Shown one piece after another: positions 25,509 to 34,592 of a stretch of DNA of 64,000 nucleotides (position 1 is its first letter; each line of letters begins with the position of its first letter). Both the position numbers and the translations under genes were made by a program. The DNA is from Streptomyces filipinensis (GTDB lineage: Bacteria > Actinomycetota > Actinomycetes > Streptomycetales > Streptomycetaceae). The stretch spans positions 310,001 to 374,000 of the forward strand of contig NZ_BMTD01000001.1 in the NCBI RefSeq assembly GCF_014649495.1, in the 5' to 3' direction. The notes below the pieces were generated by a model. That model worked only from the letters and a program-made list of their open reading frames with translations. It had not been told where the DNA came from and did no database searches.

Positions 25509-27100
25509 CGCCGGGAGACCGTCAGTGTGTCGTGCTGTCCCGCACGCTGCGCGGCCGGCAGGACGCTCTCGGTCCGGGACCGGGGCCGCAGCCGGCGGAG
25601 CACGGCGGCGTACAGACCCCGGCGCACCCGCCCGGTGTCCACCACGGCGCCCAGCAGGAGCCCGCCCGAGCAGCCGATGAGGTCGCTCACCTGCCTGAGT
25701 TCCTCCCGCCGGGTGTCCCGTCCGGTGACGACCAGGACACCACCGACGTGCTCGGCGAGCGCCAGCGCGTTCGGGTGCTCCAGCAGCGGCCGGGTCGCGA
25801 CGACCGTGACGGGCGAGCCGGTGCCGGACGCCACCTGCTCCGTCGCCCGGGACACGTCGGCCTGGAGGGGGGCGCCGGTCCTGTCGCTGGAGCAGAGGGC
25901 GAACCGGCCCGCGGAGCCCGCGTCGACGAGGACACCCCCCTCGGGCAGGGGCGTCTCCTGCCCGGAGCGCTCCGCCTCCGGCACCAGCGGCAGGCGGCCC
26001 GCGAGGGCGGGCGCGTCGGGGTCGGCGTCGACGAGCACGGTCTGGCGTCCGCACTCCGCGAAGGCCGCGGCCAGGTTCGCGGCGACCGCGCCGGCGGCGT
26101 CGTGGCGCCGCGGGGCCACCACGAGCAGGCAGCCGGTACCCCCGGAGAGCCAGGCGTGCGCCAGGCGGTAGGCCAGGGAGCGGTAGGCCTGGGAGCGGGC
26201 GCCGGCCGTACGGCCGACCGTCAACGGGGCGTCGCCCGTACGGCGGCCACGGGGCAGGACGCCCAGCACGGGCGCCCGGAGGGCGGCCTGCACCTCGCGG
26301 GCCGACCGGGCCCGGCGGTCGAGTGCCGAGCACAGCCAGGCCAGCAGGACGCCCAGGACGGCACCGCAGGCCAGGCCGAGGACGATCAGGGTCCGCGGCC
26401 CCGGGCCCGAGGGCCTGGTGGGTGCGGTGGCCCGGCGGACGATGTCGCCGCCGTCGGTGTCCCGGGAGCTGATCTCGGACACGCGCTTGCGCAGGCTGCT
26501 GATCTCGCTCTTCGTGGCGGAGGTGCCGCTGTCGTCCTCGGAGTCCTTCTCGGAGTCCTTCTTCATCTGCCGGGTCAGCGTGGTGATCTGCTGTTTCATG
26601 CCGCCGACGGCACGCTGCACCGCGGTGTCGTTGCGGCTCTTGCGGTCGGCGAGATAGGCCTCGGCGAAGGCGTTGGCGCCGCGTGCCGCGCGCCCCGGAG
26701 CGTGGGCGGTGAACTCGAAGCGCAGCACCTGGGACTTGCCCGGGTTGGTGACGCGGAGACGGTTCTGCAGCGCGGCGGCACGGCTGTCGGGCTGCCCCAG
26801 GATGTGCGCCGCACGGACGGCCACGGCAGCGCTGGCGGCGATCTGCTGCTCCGTGCTCATGCTGATCTGGTTGTCGGCGGGCACGTTCACCGAGCCGAAG
26901 GGGTCGGCCCCGGCGCGGACCAGCACGTCACTGGCGGAGCTGTAGGTGCCGGCGCCGTACCACGCCACCGCCAGCCCGCCGAGCAGGCCCAGGACGACTC
27001 CCAGTGCCATGGCGACGCGGTGGCGAAGGAGCAGGCGCAGTTGCTCGCGGAGCTGTTCCGGTTCGTCGAAACGGTCGTCGAAGGGGAGCGGGCCGGTCAC
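25505..27100 (-). CDS. Wzz-like chain length regulator fused to degenerate BY-kinase domain
   Basis: 531 residues from a GTG with GGAGGAC upstream. The first membrane segment (about 30-50), an extracytoplasmic region with a coiled-coil-like stretch (about 155-215) and the second membrane segment (about 237-258) are the Wzz layout. A cytoplasmic P-loop-like domain follows. Walker A is lost (APRRHDAAGAVA at about 329-340 instead of the GKS-containing loop), while the Walker A' VLVDAD is kept near 355-360. There is no C-terminal tyrosine cluster. It probably regulates chain length without kinase activity. The start overlaps the wzy stop (GTGA), so translation is coupled. Confidence 0.82.
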   Translation of the reverse strand: MTGPLPFDDRFDEPEQLREQLRLLLRHRVAMALGVVLGLLGGLAVAWYGAGTYSSASDVLVRAGADPFGSVNVPADNQISMSTEQQIAASAAVAVRAAHILGQPDSRAAALQNRLRVTNPGKSQVLRFEFTAHAPGRAARGANAFAEAYLADRKSRNDTAVQRAVGGMKQQITTLTRQMKKDSEKDSEDDSGTSATKSEISSLRKRVSEISSRDTDGGDIVRRATAPTRPSGPGPRTLIVLGLACGAVLGVLLAWLCSALDRRARSAREVQAALRAPVLGVLPRGRRTGDAPLTVGRTAGARSQAYRSLAYRLAHAWLSGGTGCLLVVAPRRHDAAGAVAANLAAAFAECGRQTVLVDADPDAPALAGRLPLVPEAERSGQETPLPEGGVLVDAGSAGRFALCSSDRTGAPLQADVSRATEQVASGTGSPVTVVATRPLLEHPNALALAEHVGGVLVVTGRDTRREELRQVSDLIGCSGGLLLGAVVDTGRVRRGLYAAVLRRLRPRSRTESVLPAAQRAGQHDTLTVSRR

Positions 27101-28617
27101 GGATGTCCTCCTGCGTGCGGAAGTGAGGCGTGGGGGATGGGGGCGGACGGCAGCGCCGGTGAGGCGAGTCCGGGGGCCCGGCGGGCCGGGGTGGAGATGA
27201 GCAGCGGAACGGTCAGCAGCAGCAGCATCGGGCCGGTGATGCCGAGCAGGCTGCCGCGCAGGAACATCAACTGGTAGAAGGCGAAGGCGGGGACCACCAG
27301 GACCGCCAGCGTGCCGGGCCGGCCGAGCAGGCGGTCGCGCGCCTCGTCCATACGGCGTCCCACCGCGCCCAGCAGCAGGAACACGAGGACCACGGCGGGC
27401 GGCCCGGCCCACAGGTAACTCTCGATCCACAGGGGCGCGGACAGGTTGAGGAAGCGGTAACCCGCGTACTGCGCCAGCGCGATCCCCGTGTCCTCGGGTT
27501 TGTCCGGCCACACCGAGCGCGGCACCATGAAGAAGAGCGGCCCGAGTGCCTGCCCGGGCGAAATCCCCTTCTCCCGCGCGTAGTCGAGACCCGTCTGCAC
27601 CTGCTGGAAGGCGTCGTAGTCGCCCTTGGTGGTGAACTGCTCGGACAGTGAGACGACGGAGATGGCGTGCCGGTCGTCGTAGCGGAAGTAGTCGCTGTAG
27701 GGGAAGACGACGAGCACCGTGGCGAGGACGGCGCCGGCGACCGCGCGGGCGGCACGGGGCCGGCCCAGCCGGGGCACGTTGAACAGCAGCGTCAGCAGCA
27801 CCGTGCCGGCCCAGAACCGCGGCTTGCTGATGGGGTTGTTGACGATGATGTTCACCGCGGCGAGCAGGGGGAGCAGCAGCAGGCGGGCCCCGCGCAGCAG
27901 GCGGTCGCCGTCGGGCAGGCGCGGCACGCGCAGCAGGGCCAGCAGGCCCCAGAACGCGGGCACGGACAGGGACCAGCTGCGCAGCGGCTGCAGGAAGGAG
28001 TCCGGTGCCTCGTCCAGGGCGCCGGTCTCGTTGATGGCCTGACGGCTGGTGAAGTAGGCGCCGACACCGCCTGGTTGACCGTGCAGCAGCACCACCGCGA
28101 GGGACAGTGCGCATCCGCACAGCACCAGGACGCGCCAGGGTGCGAGGCGCCGGGCGAGCAGCCGTTCCGGCAGGCCGGGACGGGCGGCGTGCAGGTGTGC
28201 GCGCCGGGCGGCGAAGGCGGTTCCGGCGCTGTAGGCGAGCAGCCCCAGCTCGACCGTGGCCACGGCCCGCAGAGAGGTTTCGGCGCCGGCCCGGTAGGGC
28301 CAGGGGTAGCTGTCCGAGGTGAGCATCGACAGGGGGGCCAGCCCGAACCAGATGTAGGAGAACATCCAGAAGCCGAGGCCGACGAGCCGGACCTGGGGTG
28401 CGGTGAGCACGCGGGTGAGGGCGGCACCGGTGTGTGCCACGACGGCGGCCTGCAGTACGAGCGCCATCGGCACCGGCCCCTGGTGCGGCCGCAGGACCAG
28501 CACCGGCAGCACGACGGTCAGTACGACGGCCCAGACGCAGACCGCGGGCACACTGCGGACGCCCGCGCCCCGCACCGGGACTTCTGTGGTCGGCGAGTGC
28601 TGCTGCGGAAACCTCAC
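27097..28617 (-). CDS. Polysaccharide polymerase (Wzy-like) membrane protein
   Basis: About 506 residues with some 10 to 12 hydrophobic segments and a large loop containing FTTKGDYDAFQQVQTGLDY...FFMVPRSVWPDKPEDTG, a pattern seen in oligosaccharide repeat unit polymerases. The GTG at 28617 is the most upstream sensible start; no ribosome site is visible. TATATA at 28624-28629 on the minus strand is placed to start transcription at or near this GTG, so the mRNA may be leaderless. It is the first gene of the five-gene operon down to 21841. Confidence 0.75.
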   Translation of the reverse strand: MRFPQQHSPTTEVPVRGAGVRSVPAVCVWAVVLTVVLPVLVLRPHQGPVPMALVLQAAVVAHTGAALTRVLTAPQVRLVGLGFWMFSYIWFGLAPLSMLTSDSYPWPYRAGAETSLRAVATVELGLLAYSAGTAFAARRAHLHAARPGLPERLLARRLAPWRVLVLCGCALSLAVVLLHGQPGGVGAYFTSRQAINETGALDEAPDSFLQPLRSWSLSVPAFWGLLALLRVPRLPDGDRLLRGARLLLLPLLAAVNIIVNNPISKPRFWAGTVLLTLLFNVPRLGRPRAARAVAGAVLATVLVVFPYSDYFRYDDRHAISVVSLSEQFTTKGDYDAFQQVQTGLDYAREKGISPGQALGPLFFMVPRSVWPDKPEDTGIALAQYAGYRFLNLSAPLWIESYLWAGPPAVVLVFLLLGAVGRRMDEARDRLLGRPGTLAVLVVPAFAFYQLMFLRGSLLGITGPMLLLLTVPLLISTPARRAPGLASPALPSAPIPHASLPHAGGHP

Positions 28618-28623
28618 TGGCCG

Positions 28624-28629
28624 ATATAT
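28624..28629 (-). promoter_or_regulatory. Candidate -10 element of the wzy operon
   Basis: On the minus strand TATATA ends 7 bp before the GTG start at 28617. No strong -35 is seen. If used, it gives a leaderless transcript, which is frequent in Streptomyces. Confidence 0.35.
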
Positions 28630-28831
28630 AGCGCCGTCATGCTCTTGAACCACCTCAGCCACGCATAAATCGGGCGTTATCCACTCCTGTTGGCGGCAGG
28701 GGGCGGGGTGGGAACCGGGGGCGTGCCAATGCGGGGCAAATAGGGCGAAAGTGAATACTGTGGGCGGCGAAAGTTCCGTGCCGGCCCGGCCGGCCGTCCC
28801 CCAGGTCTCCCCTTCACCCGAGGAGTTGTCC

Positions 28832-29812
28832 ATGAACAAGCAGGTCGACGCCGTCGTTGCCGGGGGCGGGGGCTTCATCGGCGGGCACCTCGTGGGCGCC
28901 CTTCTGGACCAGGGGCTGACCGTCCGCTCCATCGACATCAAGCCCCTGCGCGCCTGGTACCAGGTCCACGAGGGCGCGGAGAACGTGATCGCGGACCTCT
29001 CACTGCTGGACGGCGCCCGCAGCGGCGTCCAGGGGGCCCGGCACGTGTACATGCTGGCCGCGGACATGGGCGGCATGGGCTTCATCGAGAACAACAAGGC
29101 CGCGTGCATGATGTCGGTGCTCACCAGCACCCACATGCTGCAGGCCGCGCACGAGGCCGGTGTCGAGCGCTACTTCTACTCCTCCTCCGCCTGCGTCTAC
29201 GCCGCCGGCAAGCAGACGGACCCGAACGTCACGGCGCTCAGGGAGGAGGACGCCTATCCGGCGCAGCCGGAGGACGGTTACGGCTGGGAGAAGCTCTTCT
29301 CGGAGCGCATGTGCCGGCACTACGCGGAGGACTACGGCTTCACCACCCGCGTCGCCCGCTACCACAACGTCTACGGCCCGCACGGCACATGGGCCGGTGG
29401 CCGGGAGAAGGCCCCGGCGGCGGTGTGCCGCAAGGTGGCCGAGGCGGTGCTCTGCGGTGACCACCGGATCGAGATCTGGGGCGACGGCCGGCAGACCCGC
29501 TCCTTCATGTACATCGACGACTGTCTGCACGGCACCCGGATGATCATGCGCGGCGACAGCGGCGTACCGGTGAACCTCGGCTCCTCGGAACTCGTGACCA
29601 TCAACGAGCTCGTCGACATCGTCGAGCAGATCGCGGGCATCCGCTGCGAACGCAGCTACCGGCTCGACGCCCCGCAAGGCGTGCGCGGCCGCAACTCCGA
29701 CAACACCCTGATCCGCGAGATCCACGGCTGGGAGCCCTCGATCTCCTTGGCCAACGGCCTGGAGAGGACCTACGCCTGGGTCTACGACCAGGTGAAGCGT
29801 GCCCACGGCTGA
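28832..29812 (+). CDS. NAD-dependent epimerase, GDP-mannose 3,5-epimerase-like
   Basis: 326 residues of the extended SDR family. It has the GGGGFIGGHLV nucleotide loop, catalytic Ser in YFYSSSACVYAA and Tyr/Lys in YGWEKL. Several blocks match the GDP-mannose 3,5-epimerase family specifically: HNVYGPHGTWAGGREKAPAA, WGDGRQTRSFMYIDDC and GVRGRNSDNTLI. That enzyme makes GDP-L-galactose or GDP-L-gulose, an uncommon precursor in bacteria. CGAGGAG lies 8 nt before the ATG. It heads a plus-strand pair with a glycosyltransferase, divergent from the wzy operon. Confidence 0.82.
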   Translation: MNKQVDAVVAGGGGFIGGHLVGALLDQGLTVRSIDIKPLRAWYQVHEGAENVIADLSLLDGARSGVQGARHVYMLAADMGGMGFIENNKAACMMSVLTSTHMLQAAHEAGVERYFYSSSACVYAAGKQTDPNVTALREEDAYPAQPEDGYGWEKLFSERMCRHYAEDYGFTTRVARYHNVYGPHGTWAGGREKAPAAVCRKVAEAVLCGDHRIEIWGDGRQTRSFMYIDDCLHGTRMIMRGDSGVPVNLGSSELVTINELVDIVEQIAGIRCERSYRLDAPQGVRGRNSDNTLIREIHGWEPSISLANGLERTYAWVYDQVKRAHG

Positions 29813-29839
29813 GCCCCGGTTCGAGGACGCGACAAACCG

Positions 29840-31039
29840 ATGAGGATCTTCGTTCACGACTACAGCGGTCACCCCTTCCAGGCCCAGCTCAGCCGGGAAC
29901 TGGCACGCCGCGGGCACGCGGTGGTCCACTCGACCTGCGCGGCCTATCTCAGCGGCAAGGGCGATCTCGGGGCCGACGTCGCCGGGCTGCGCTTCGCCAC
30001 CATCGGCGAGCGCACGGTGCTGCGGAAGCAGGCCTATGTGCACCGGCTCTTCCAGGAGACGCGGCTGGGCGTCGAGCTGGCCCGGCAGGTCGCACAGGCG
30101 AGGCCCGAGGTGGCGCTGCTGGCCAACCTGCCGATTCCGGTGCTCGCGGTGACCGCGGCGGTCCTCAAGCGGCGGCGCGTCCCCTGGGTGCTGTGGCACC
30201 AGGACGTCACCGCTGTCGCGCTCAGGAGCTTCGCCGCCGCCGATGTCGCGGGCGCGATGGGCGTCGCGGCGAAGGTGTTCGGTGCCGGCGAGAAGTGGGC
30301 GGCCCGGCAGGCCGCCGCCATCGTGGTGATCGCCGACTCCTTCGTGCAGGTGCACCGGCAGTGGGGCACCGCCGACAAGGTCACCGTGATCCCCAACTGG
30401 GCGCCGCTGGACGAGATCGTGCCCGTGGCCCGGGCCAACGCCTGGTCGAACGAGCAGCGGCTGACCAGCGTGAAGACGCTGCTCTACGCCGGCACGCTGG
30501 GCCTGAAGCACAACCCCGTCCTGTTGGTGCGGCTGGCGGAACGCCTGCGCGACCGGGGCGAGCGGGTGCGGCTCGTGGTCGTCAACGAAGGCCCGGCCGT
30601 GCCCGTGCTCAGGGAGGCCGCCGCCGCCCGCGGGGTCGAGCTGACGCTGCTGCCCTTCCAGCCCTACCGGCGGCTGCCCGAGGTGCTGGGCACCGGCGAC
30701 GTGCTCGTCGTCCTGCTGGAAGGGGACGCCGGGAGGTTCTCGGTCCCGTCGAAGACCCTGTCGTACCTGTGTGCCGGGCGCCCGGTGCTCGGTCTGATGC
30801 CCGCCGACAACCTGGCCGCCCGGCTGCTCGACGAGGCCGGCTCGGCGGTCTTCCCGCCGGACGAGTCCTCGCTGGAGGCCGCCGCCGCCTGGGTCCGGGA
30901 CGTCCTGTCCGACCCGGAGCACGCCGCGTCCCTGGGCAAGCGGAGCCGCGTCCTGGCCGAGCGGGAGTTCGCCCTGGAGGGCTCCGCCTCCCGCTTCGAG
31001 GACATCCTCACCGCGGTGGCCGGCGCCCCGGCGCGCTGA
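29840..31039 (+). CDS. Glycosyltransferase, GT4 (WbuB-like)
   Basis: 399 residues with the GT-B fold order. The N-terminus has IFVHDYSGHPFQAQLSRELARRGHAV. A middle segment, VVIADSFVQVHRQWGTADKVTVIPNWAP, matches the WbuB-like group. The C-terminal nucleotide-binding half has KTLLYAGTLGLKHNPVLLVRLAERL and VPSKTLSYLCAGRPVLGL. WbuB enzymes transfer an aminosugar to lipid-linked intermediates. It starts 27 bp after the epimerase gene and converges on the glycosyltransferase gene at 31088. Confidence 0.85.
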   Translation: MRIFVHDYSGHPFQAQLSRELARRGHAVVHSTCAAYLSGKGDLGADVAGLRFATIGERTVLRKQAYVHRLFQETRLGVELARQVAQARPEVALLANLPIPVLAVTAAVLKRRRVPWVLWHQDVTAVALRSFAAADVAGAMGVAAKVFGAGEKWAARQAAAIVVIADSFVQVHRQWGTADKVTVIPNWAPLDEIVPVARANAWSNEQRLTSVKTLLYAGTLGLKHNPVLLVRLAERLRDRGERVRLVVVNEGPAVPVLREAAAARGVELTLLPFQPYRRLPEVLGTGDVLVVLLEGDAGRFSVPSKTLSYLCAGRPVLGLMPADNLAARLLDEAGSAVFPPDESSLEAAAAWVRDVLSDPEHAASLGKRSRVLAEREFALEGSASRFEDILTAVAGAPAR

Positions 31040-31087
31040 GCGGCGAAGCCGTTCGGCCGCGCCGGATCCCGCGCCGGGGCGCCGCGC

Positions 31088-32215
31088 TCACCTCTGCCGG
31101 GAGCGGTCGCGGTAGATGCCCTCCAGCCGGTCCACCACCGCGCGGATGGAGAACACCTCCCGGATCGCCCGGTGGCCGGCGCCGGTCAGCCGGCGGCGCA
31201 GCGCCTCGTCGGTCAGCAGCGCGCTCACCGCCTCGGCCAGGGCCTGCGGGCTGCCGTCGGTGACCATCGCGGCCTGCCTGTCCGCCAGTTTCCCGGCGAT
31301 GCCGCAGCTGCTCGTGCACACGACCGGAGTGCCCTCGGCCAGTGCTTCCAGAACCGTCATGGGAAACGGCTCGTGCACGCTGGGCAGGACGTACACGGCG
31401 GCCCCGCGGTAGGCCCGAAGCGCCGCGGAGTGCTCCAGCGGGCCGCCGTAGCGCACCACGTCGGTCAGCCCCCGGTCGGCGACGAGCTGGTTCACCTGCT
31501 CCAGCGATCCCTCGTCCGTGCCGTAGAGGGTGAACCGCGCTCGCGGGATCTCCTTGTGGACCAGCGCGGCCATCTCCACGAACGCCTCGGGGCGTTTGCG
31601 CGGGTGCAGCCGGGCCAGGAAGATCACTTCCTGACCGTCGGACGACCGCTCGGGGCGCGCGTGCGCGGACAGGCGCATACCGTTCGGCAGTGTCACCAGC
31701 GGGGGTTGCCCGGCGCCCAGGACCGCGGACAGGGCCCGCCGTTCCCGCTCGGTGAGCACGAGGCAGCAGCGCGCCCGCCGGAGCAAGGGGACGAAGACGC
31801 TGTCGAAGAGGCGCGCGACGGCACCGGTCCGGGGCTCGACCATGCCATGGGTCTGGACGACGAAGCCGACGCGCCGCAGCCGGGCGACGGCGAGCGCGGC
31901 CAGGGACACGAGGTCCCTGCCCACATGGAGGTGAACGGCGTCGGCGCGCCCCATGGCCCGCCACAGATCCCCCAGCAGCAAGGGGTGCAGGAGGCCGAGA
32001 CAGCCCTGGCCGGGGATCACGGTCCGCGCCCGCCGCGAGACGAAGGGGACGGTGCCGAGGTGCCCCGGAGCCGGTGTGCGGCCCCGCCACAACGACACCA
32101 GCCGTACGTCGTGCCCGCGTTCGGCCATCTCCTGGAGCTGGGCGAGCGCCACGCTCGGCGGGCCGCCGAAGGTGCCGTCGTCGCTGACGAGCGTGACCAC
32201 CTGGACCACCCTCAT
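31088..32215 (-). CDS. Glycosyltransferase, GT4
   Basis: 375 residues. The N-terminal VVQVVTLVSDDGTFGGPPSVALAQLQEMAERGHDV, the EVIFLARLHPRKRPEAFVEMAAL block and the EPFPMTVLEALAEGTPVV E-x7-E motif are typical of GT4 retaining transferases. The start at ATG 32215 is preceded by a chain of duplicated ribosome site and start modules (32212-32279), so its translation seems coupled to the acetyltransferase gene upstream. It is the third gene of the minus-strand operon begun by the initiating sugar transferase. Confidence 0.87.
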   Translation of the reverse strand: MRVVQVVTLVSDDGTFGGPPSVALAQLQEMAERGHDVRLVSLWRGRTPAPGHLGTVPFVSRRARTVIPGQGCLGLLHPLLLGDLWRAMGRADAVHLHVGRDLVSLAALAVARLRRVGFVVQTHGMVEPRTGAVARLFDSVFVPLLRRARCCLVLTERERRALSAVLGAGQPPLVTLPNGMRLSAHARPERSSDGQEVIFLARLHPRKRPEAFVEMAALVHKEIPRARFTLYGTDEGSLEQVNQLVADRGLTDVVRYGGPLEHSAALRAYRGAAVYVLPSVHEPFPMTVLEALAEGTPVVCTSSCGIAGKLADRQAAMVTDGSPQALAEAVSALLTDEALRRRLTGAGHRAIREVFSIRAVVDRLEGIYRDRSRQR

Positions 32216-32279
32216 GCGCTGACCTCTCTCATGCGCCGACCTCTCTCATGCCCTGGCCTCTCATGCCCTGACCTCTTTC
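32212..32279 (-). repeat. Tandem duplication of a ribosome site/start module (mini-ORF relay)
   Basis: On the minus strand a 15-17 nt unit reading about GAGAGGTCRGCGCATGA is repeated. ATGs fall at 32264, 32249, 32232 and 32215. The acetyltransferase stop overlaps ATG 32264 as ATGA. That start encodes MRGQGMREVGA, whose stop overlaps ATG 32232 as ATGA. The second encodes MREVSA, whose stop overlaps ATG 32215 of the glycosyltransferase as ATGA. Each unit has its own GAGAGG Shine-Dalgarno sequence. Confidence 0.8.
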
Positions 32280-32827
32280 GTGGATGTCGACCGAGTCGTG
32301 CGCGCGGTGCCGCCCGCCGTCAGGACGGTGCCCGGCGCCAGGTCCCGGTGGGCCACGGCACCGGCGCCCACCACCGCGCCACGGCCGACGGTGACGCCGC
32401 GCAGGACGACCGCCCGCGCGGCGACCCAGCTGCCCGGCTCCAGGCGGACGGGGCCGTTGTCGAACTCGAACGTGGGGGAACGGCGCAGATGGCTGCCCGT
32501 GCACAGCAGCGCGTCCTGCGAGACGCAGCAGTCGTGGCCGATGCTGACGGGTTCGAGGTTGATGATCCAGGCGCCCTCGCCGAGCCACGCGTCGTCGCCG
32601 ATCTCCAGCTTCCACGGCCAGTGCACCCGCACCCCGTGCCGGATCAGCACCCCCCGGCCGACGCGGGCGCCGAAGGCCCGCAGCAGCGGCGGACGCCAGC
32701 GGGCCGGACACCACCACTTGACGAAGACGAGGTGCTCGACGGCGAACCAGGCGGCCTGCACGAGCAGGGGCCGCCCCTTGTCGTACCCGGCACCGGTGAA
32801 GCCGCGCAGGGACCATGTCGCTGCCAT
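32261..32827 (-). CDS. Hexapeptide-repeat acetyltransferase (WcaF-like)
   Basis: 188 residues with left-handed beta-helix repeats (GARVGRGVLIRHGVRVHWPWKLEIGDDAWLGEGAWIINLEPVSIGHDCCVSQDALLCTGSH ... GVTVGRGAVVGAGAVAHRDLAPGTV). The WPWKLEIGDDAWLGEGAWI block is diagnostic of colanic-acid type WcaF acetyltransferases. It should add acetyl groups to a sugar of the repeat unit. AAAGG lies ahead of the ATG at 32827. The last residues (KEVRA) are the source of the duplicated mini-ORF units that follow. Confidence 0.87.
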   Translation of the reverse strand: MAATWSLRGFTGAGYDKGRPLLVQAAWFAVEHLVFVKWWCPARWRPPLLRAFGARVGRGVLIRHGVRVHWPWKLEIGDDAWLGEGAWIINLEPVSIGHDCCVSQDALLCTGSHLRRSPTFEFDNGPVRLEPGSWVAARAVVLRGVTVGRGAVVGAGAVAHRDLAPGTVLTAGGTARTTRSTSTKEVRA

Positions 32828-32840
32828 GACGCTGTGCCTT

Positions 32841-34313
32841 TCAGTAGGCGCCCTGGCCGTCCAGTACCGCTCGCACGGTGCGGGCCATCACGGTGACGTC
32901 CCCGGCCAGGGACCAGTTGTCGATGTAGCGCAGATCGAGCGCGACGGTCTCGTTCCAGGAGAGGTCCGCTCGTCCGCTCACCTGCCACAGCCCCGTCAGG
33001 CCCGGTTTGACGGTGAGCCGGCGCCGTTCCACCAGGTTGTACTTGACGACCTCTTCGGGCAGCGGGGGGCGCGGCCCGACCAGGGACATGTGGCCGAGCA
33101 GGACGTTGAAGAGCTGGGGCAGCTCGTCGAGCGAGTAGCGGCGCAGGATGCGGCCGACGGGGGTGATCCGCGGGTCACGACGCATCTTGAACATGTGCCC
33201 GTCGTTCTCGTTCGCCTCTTCCAGCTCGGTCTTGAGCCGGTCCGCGCCCACCACCATCGTGCGGAACTTCCACATGGAGAAGGGCGTGTGGTACCGGCCC
33301 ACCCGTGTCTGCCGGTACAGGGCAGGACCGGGTGAGCCGCACCGCACCGCCAGTCCCACGGCGAGCAGCAGGGGGGAGAGCAGGACGAGCAGCAGCAGGG
33401 CGCCTGCCCGGTCCACGACGGCCTTGAACAGCGCCGGGATCCCGCGGCGCGCGGGCGGTGCGATGTGCAGCATCGTCAGTCCGGCGGCAGAGGTGGCCCG
33501 CAGCCGGCGCCGGGCCACATCGACGATGCCGGGCAGTACCACGAGGGGGCAGCCCCGGTCGTGCAGCGCCCAGGACAGCCGGCGCAGCCGCTCGCCCGAC
33601 ATGTGGCGGCTCACCGCCACGAAGACCAGGTCGGCCGCCAGTTCGTCGACGGCGTCGAGCACCCCCGTCGCGTCCGTCTCCGGTGGCTGGGGCGCTTCGC
33701 CGGCCAGCCGTACGCACACGGCGACACCCGAGGACACCGGTTGCTCGCCCACCGCACAGGCGCCGACGATGACATAGCCGTGATCGGTGCGCTGGGCGAG
33801 CTGCGCGACCACGGCGTCCACCAGGGGCCCCTCGCCGACGACCAGCACGCGACGCAGTACGCGGGCGTCCCTGCGCGCGGCCCGCAGCCGGCGGCGGATC
33901 ACCTTCTGACAGGTCGCGGTGAGGGCCAGCGCGGGCAGCAGCGCGGTGAAGGCCTCGATGTGGCCGCTGTTCTGTCCGCACAGCACACGGAGCACGGCCA
34001 GGGCGCCGACCAGGATGAGCCAGTCCCTCAGTACGGCCCGCAGATCGACCGCGTCGGCCCAGACCCCGGACGCGTACCGCTTGCTCGCCGCGCCGATCAG
34101 CGGCCACAACACGACGGCGGCAGCGGCCAGGAGCAGGGTGCGGGGCTCCTGGCCCCGCGTGATCGCCGCCGTCAGGGGCAGCGCCGCCCCGGCGAGGTCC
34201 ACGCAGACGGAGAGGGCGCCGTATCCATGACCTCGCGTGCCGTGGCGGTGAACAGTTCGGTACGGCGTGGAGAAGGGCGCCTGCCCCGACACCGCGTTGG
34301 TGGACCGCCCCAT
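32841..34313 (-). CDS. Initiating polyprenyl-phosphate sugar phosphotransferase (WbaP/ExoY-type)
   Basis: 490 residues. The N-terminal half has four hydrophobic segments and a CoA-binding-like Rossmann region (RRVLVVGEGPLVDAVVAQLAQ). The C-terminal bacterial sugar transferase domain is complete: KAVVDRAGALLLLVLLSPLLLAVGLAVR, MWKFRTMV, SLDELPQLFNVLLGHMSLVGPRPPLPEE, VKPGLTGLWQVSGR. It transfers a sugar-1-phosphate to undecaprenyl phosphate and starts repeat-unit synthesis. GAAGGAGAG precedes the ATG at 34313. It heads the minus-strand operon with the acetyltransferase and GT4 genes. Confidence 0.92.
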   Translation of the reverse strand: MGRSTNAVSGQAPFSTPYRTVHRHGTRGHGYGALSVCVDLAGAALPLTAAITRGQEPRTLLLAAAAVVLWPLIGAASKRYASGVWADAVDLRAVLRDWLILVGALAVLRVLCGQNSGHIEAFTALLPALALTATCQKVIRRRLRAARRDARVLRRVLVVGEGPLVDAVVAQLAQRTDHGYVIVGACAVGEQPVSSGVAVCVRLAGEAPQPPETDATGVLDAVDELAADLVFVAVSRHMSGERLRRLSWALHDRGCPLVVLPGIVDVARRRLRATSAAGLTMLHIAPPARRGIPALFKAVVDRAGALLLLVLLSPLLLAVGLAVRCGSPGPALYRQTRVGRYHTPFSMWKFRTMVVGADRLKTELEEANENDGHMFKMRRDPRITPVGRILRRYSLDELPQLFNVLLGHMSLVGPRPPLPEEVVKYNLVERRRLTVKPGLTGLWQVSGRADLSWNETVALDLRYIDNWSLAGDVTVMARTVRAVLDGQGAY

Positions 34314-34592
34314 GGCTCTCCTTCAGAAGCCCCCAGTCGCTGTCGTCGGCCACTACTTATATCAGGCATTCTTCACAAAACAATGTCATTCGGTACAGAG
34401 GAACGATCGTATGAGGGTTGTCAGGATGCTGACGGCTCGTCAGTCGACGTGGCGACGGTGGGGCCTTGGGTGACGTGCCATTAGAGGGACATCGCTCCCG
34501 CGTGCCAGCGAGCCCACGACGCGTCCCACGGCCGCGCGATCACCGTGGGGGAGCGTGGGGGAGAAGCCGGTGGACCGAGGGAGGAGAGAACG

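Noticed and set aside
29000..30922. A long minus-strand frame opposite the epimerase and glycosyltransferase genes
   Set aside because: No recognisable domain and no ribosome site. The plus-strand genes have full motifs.
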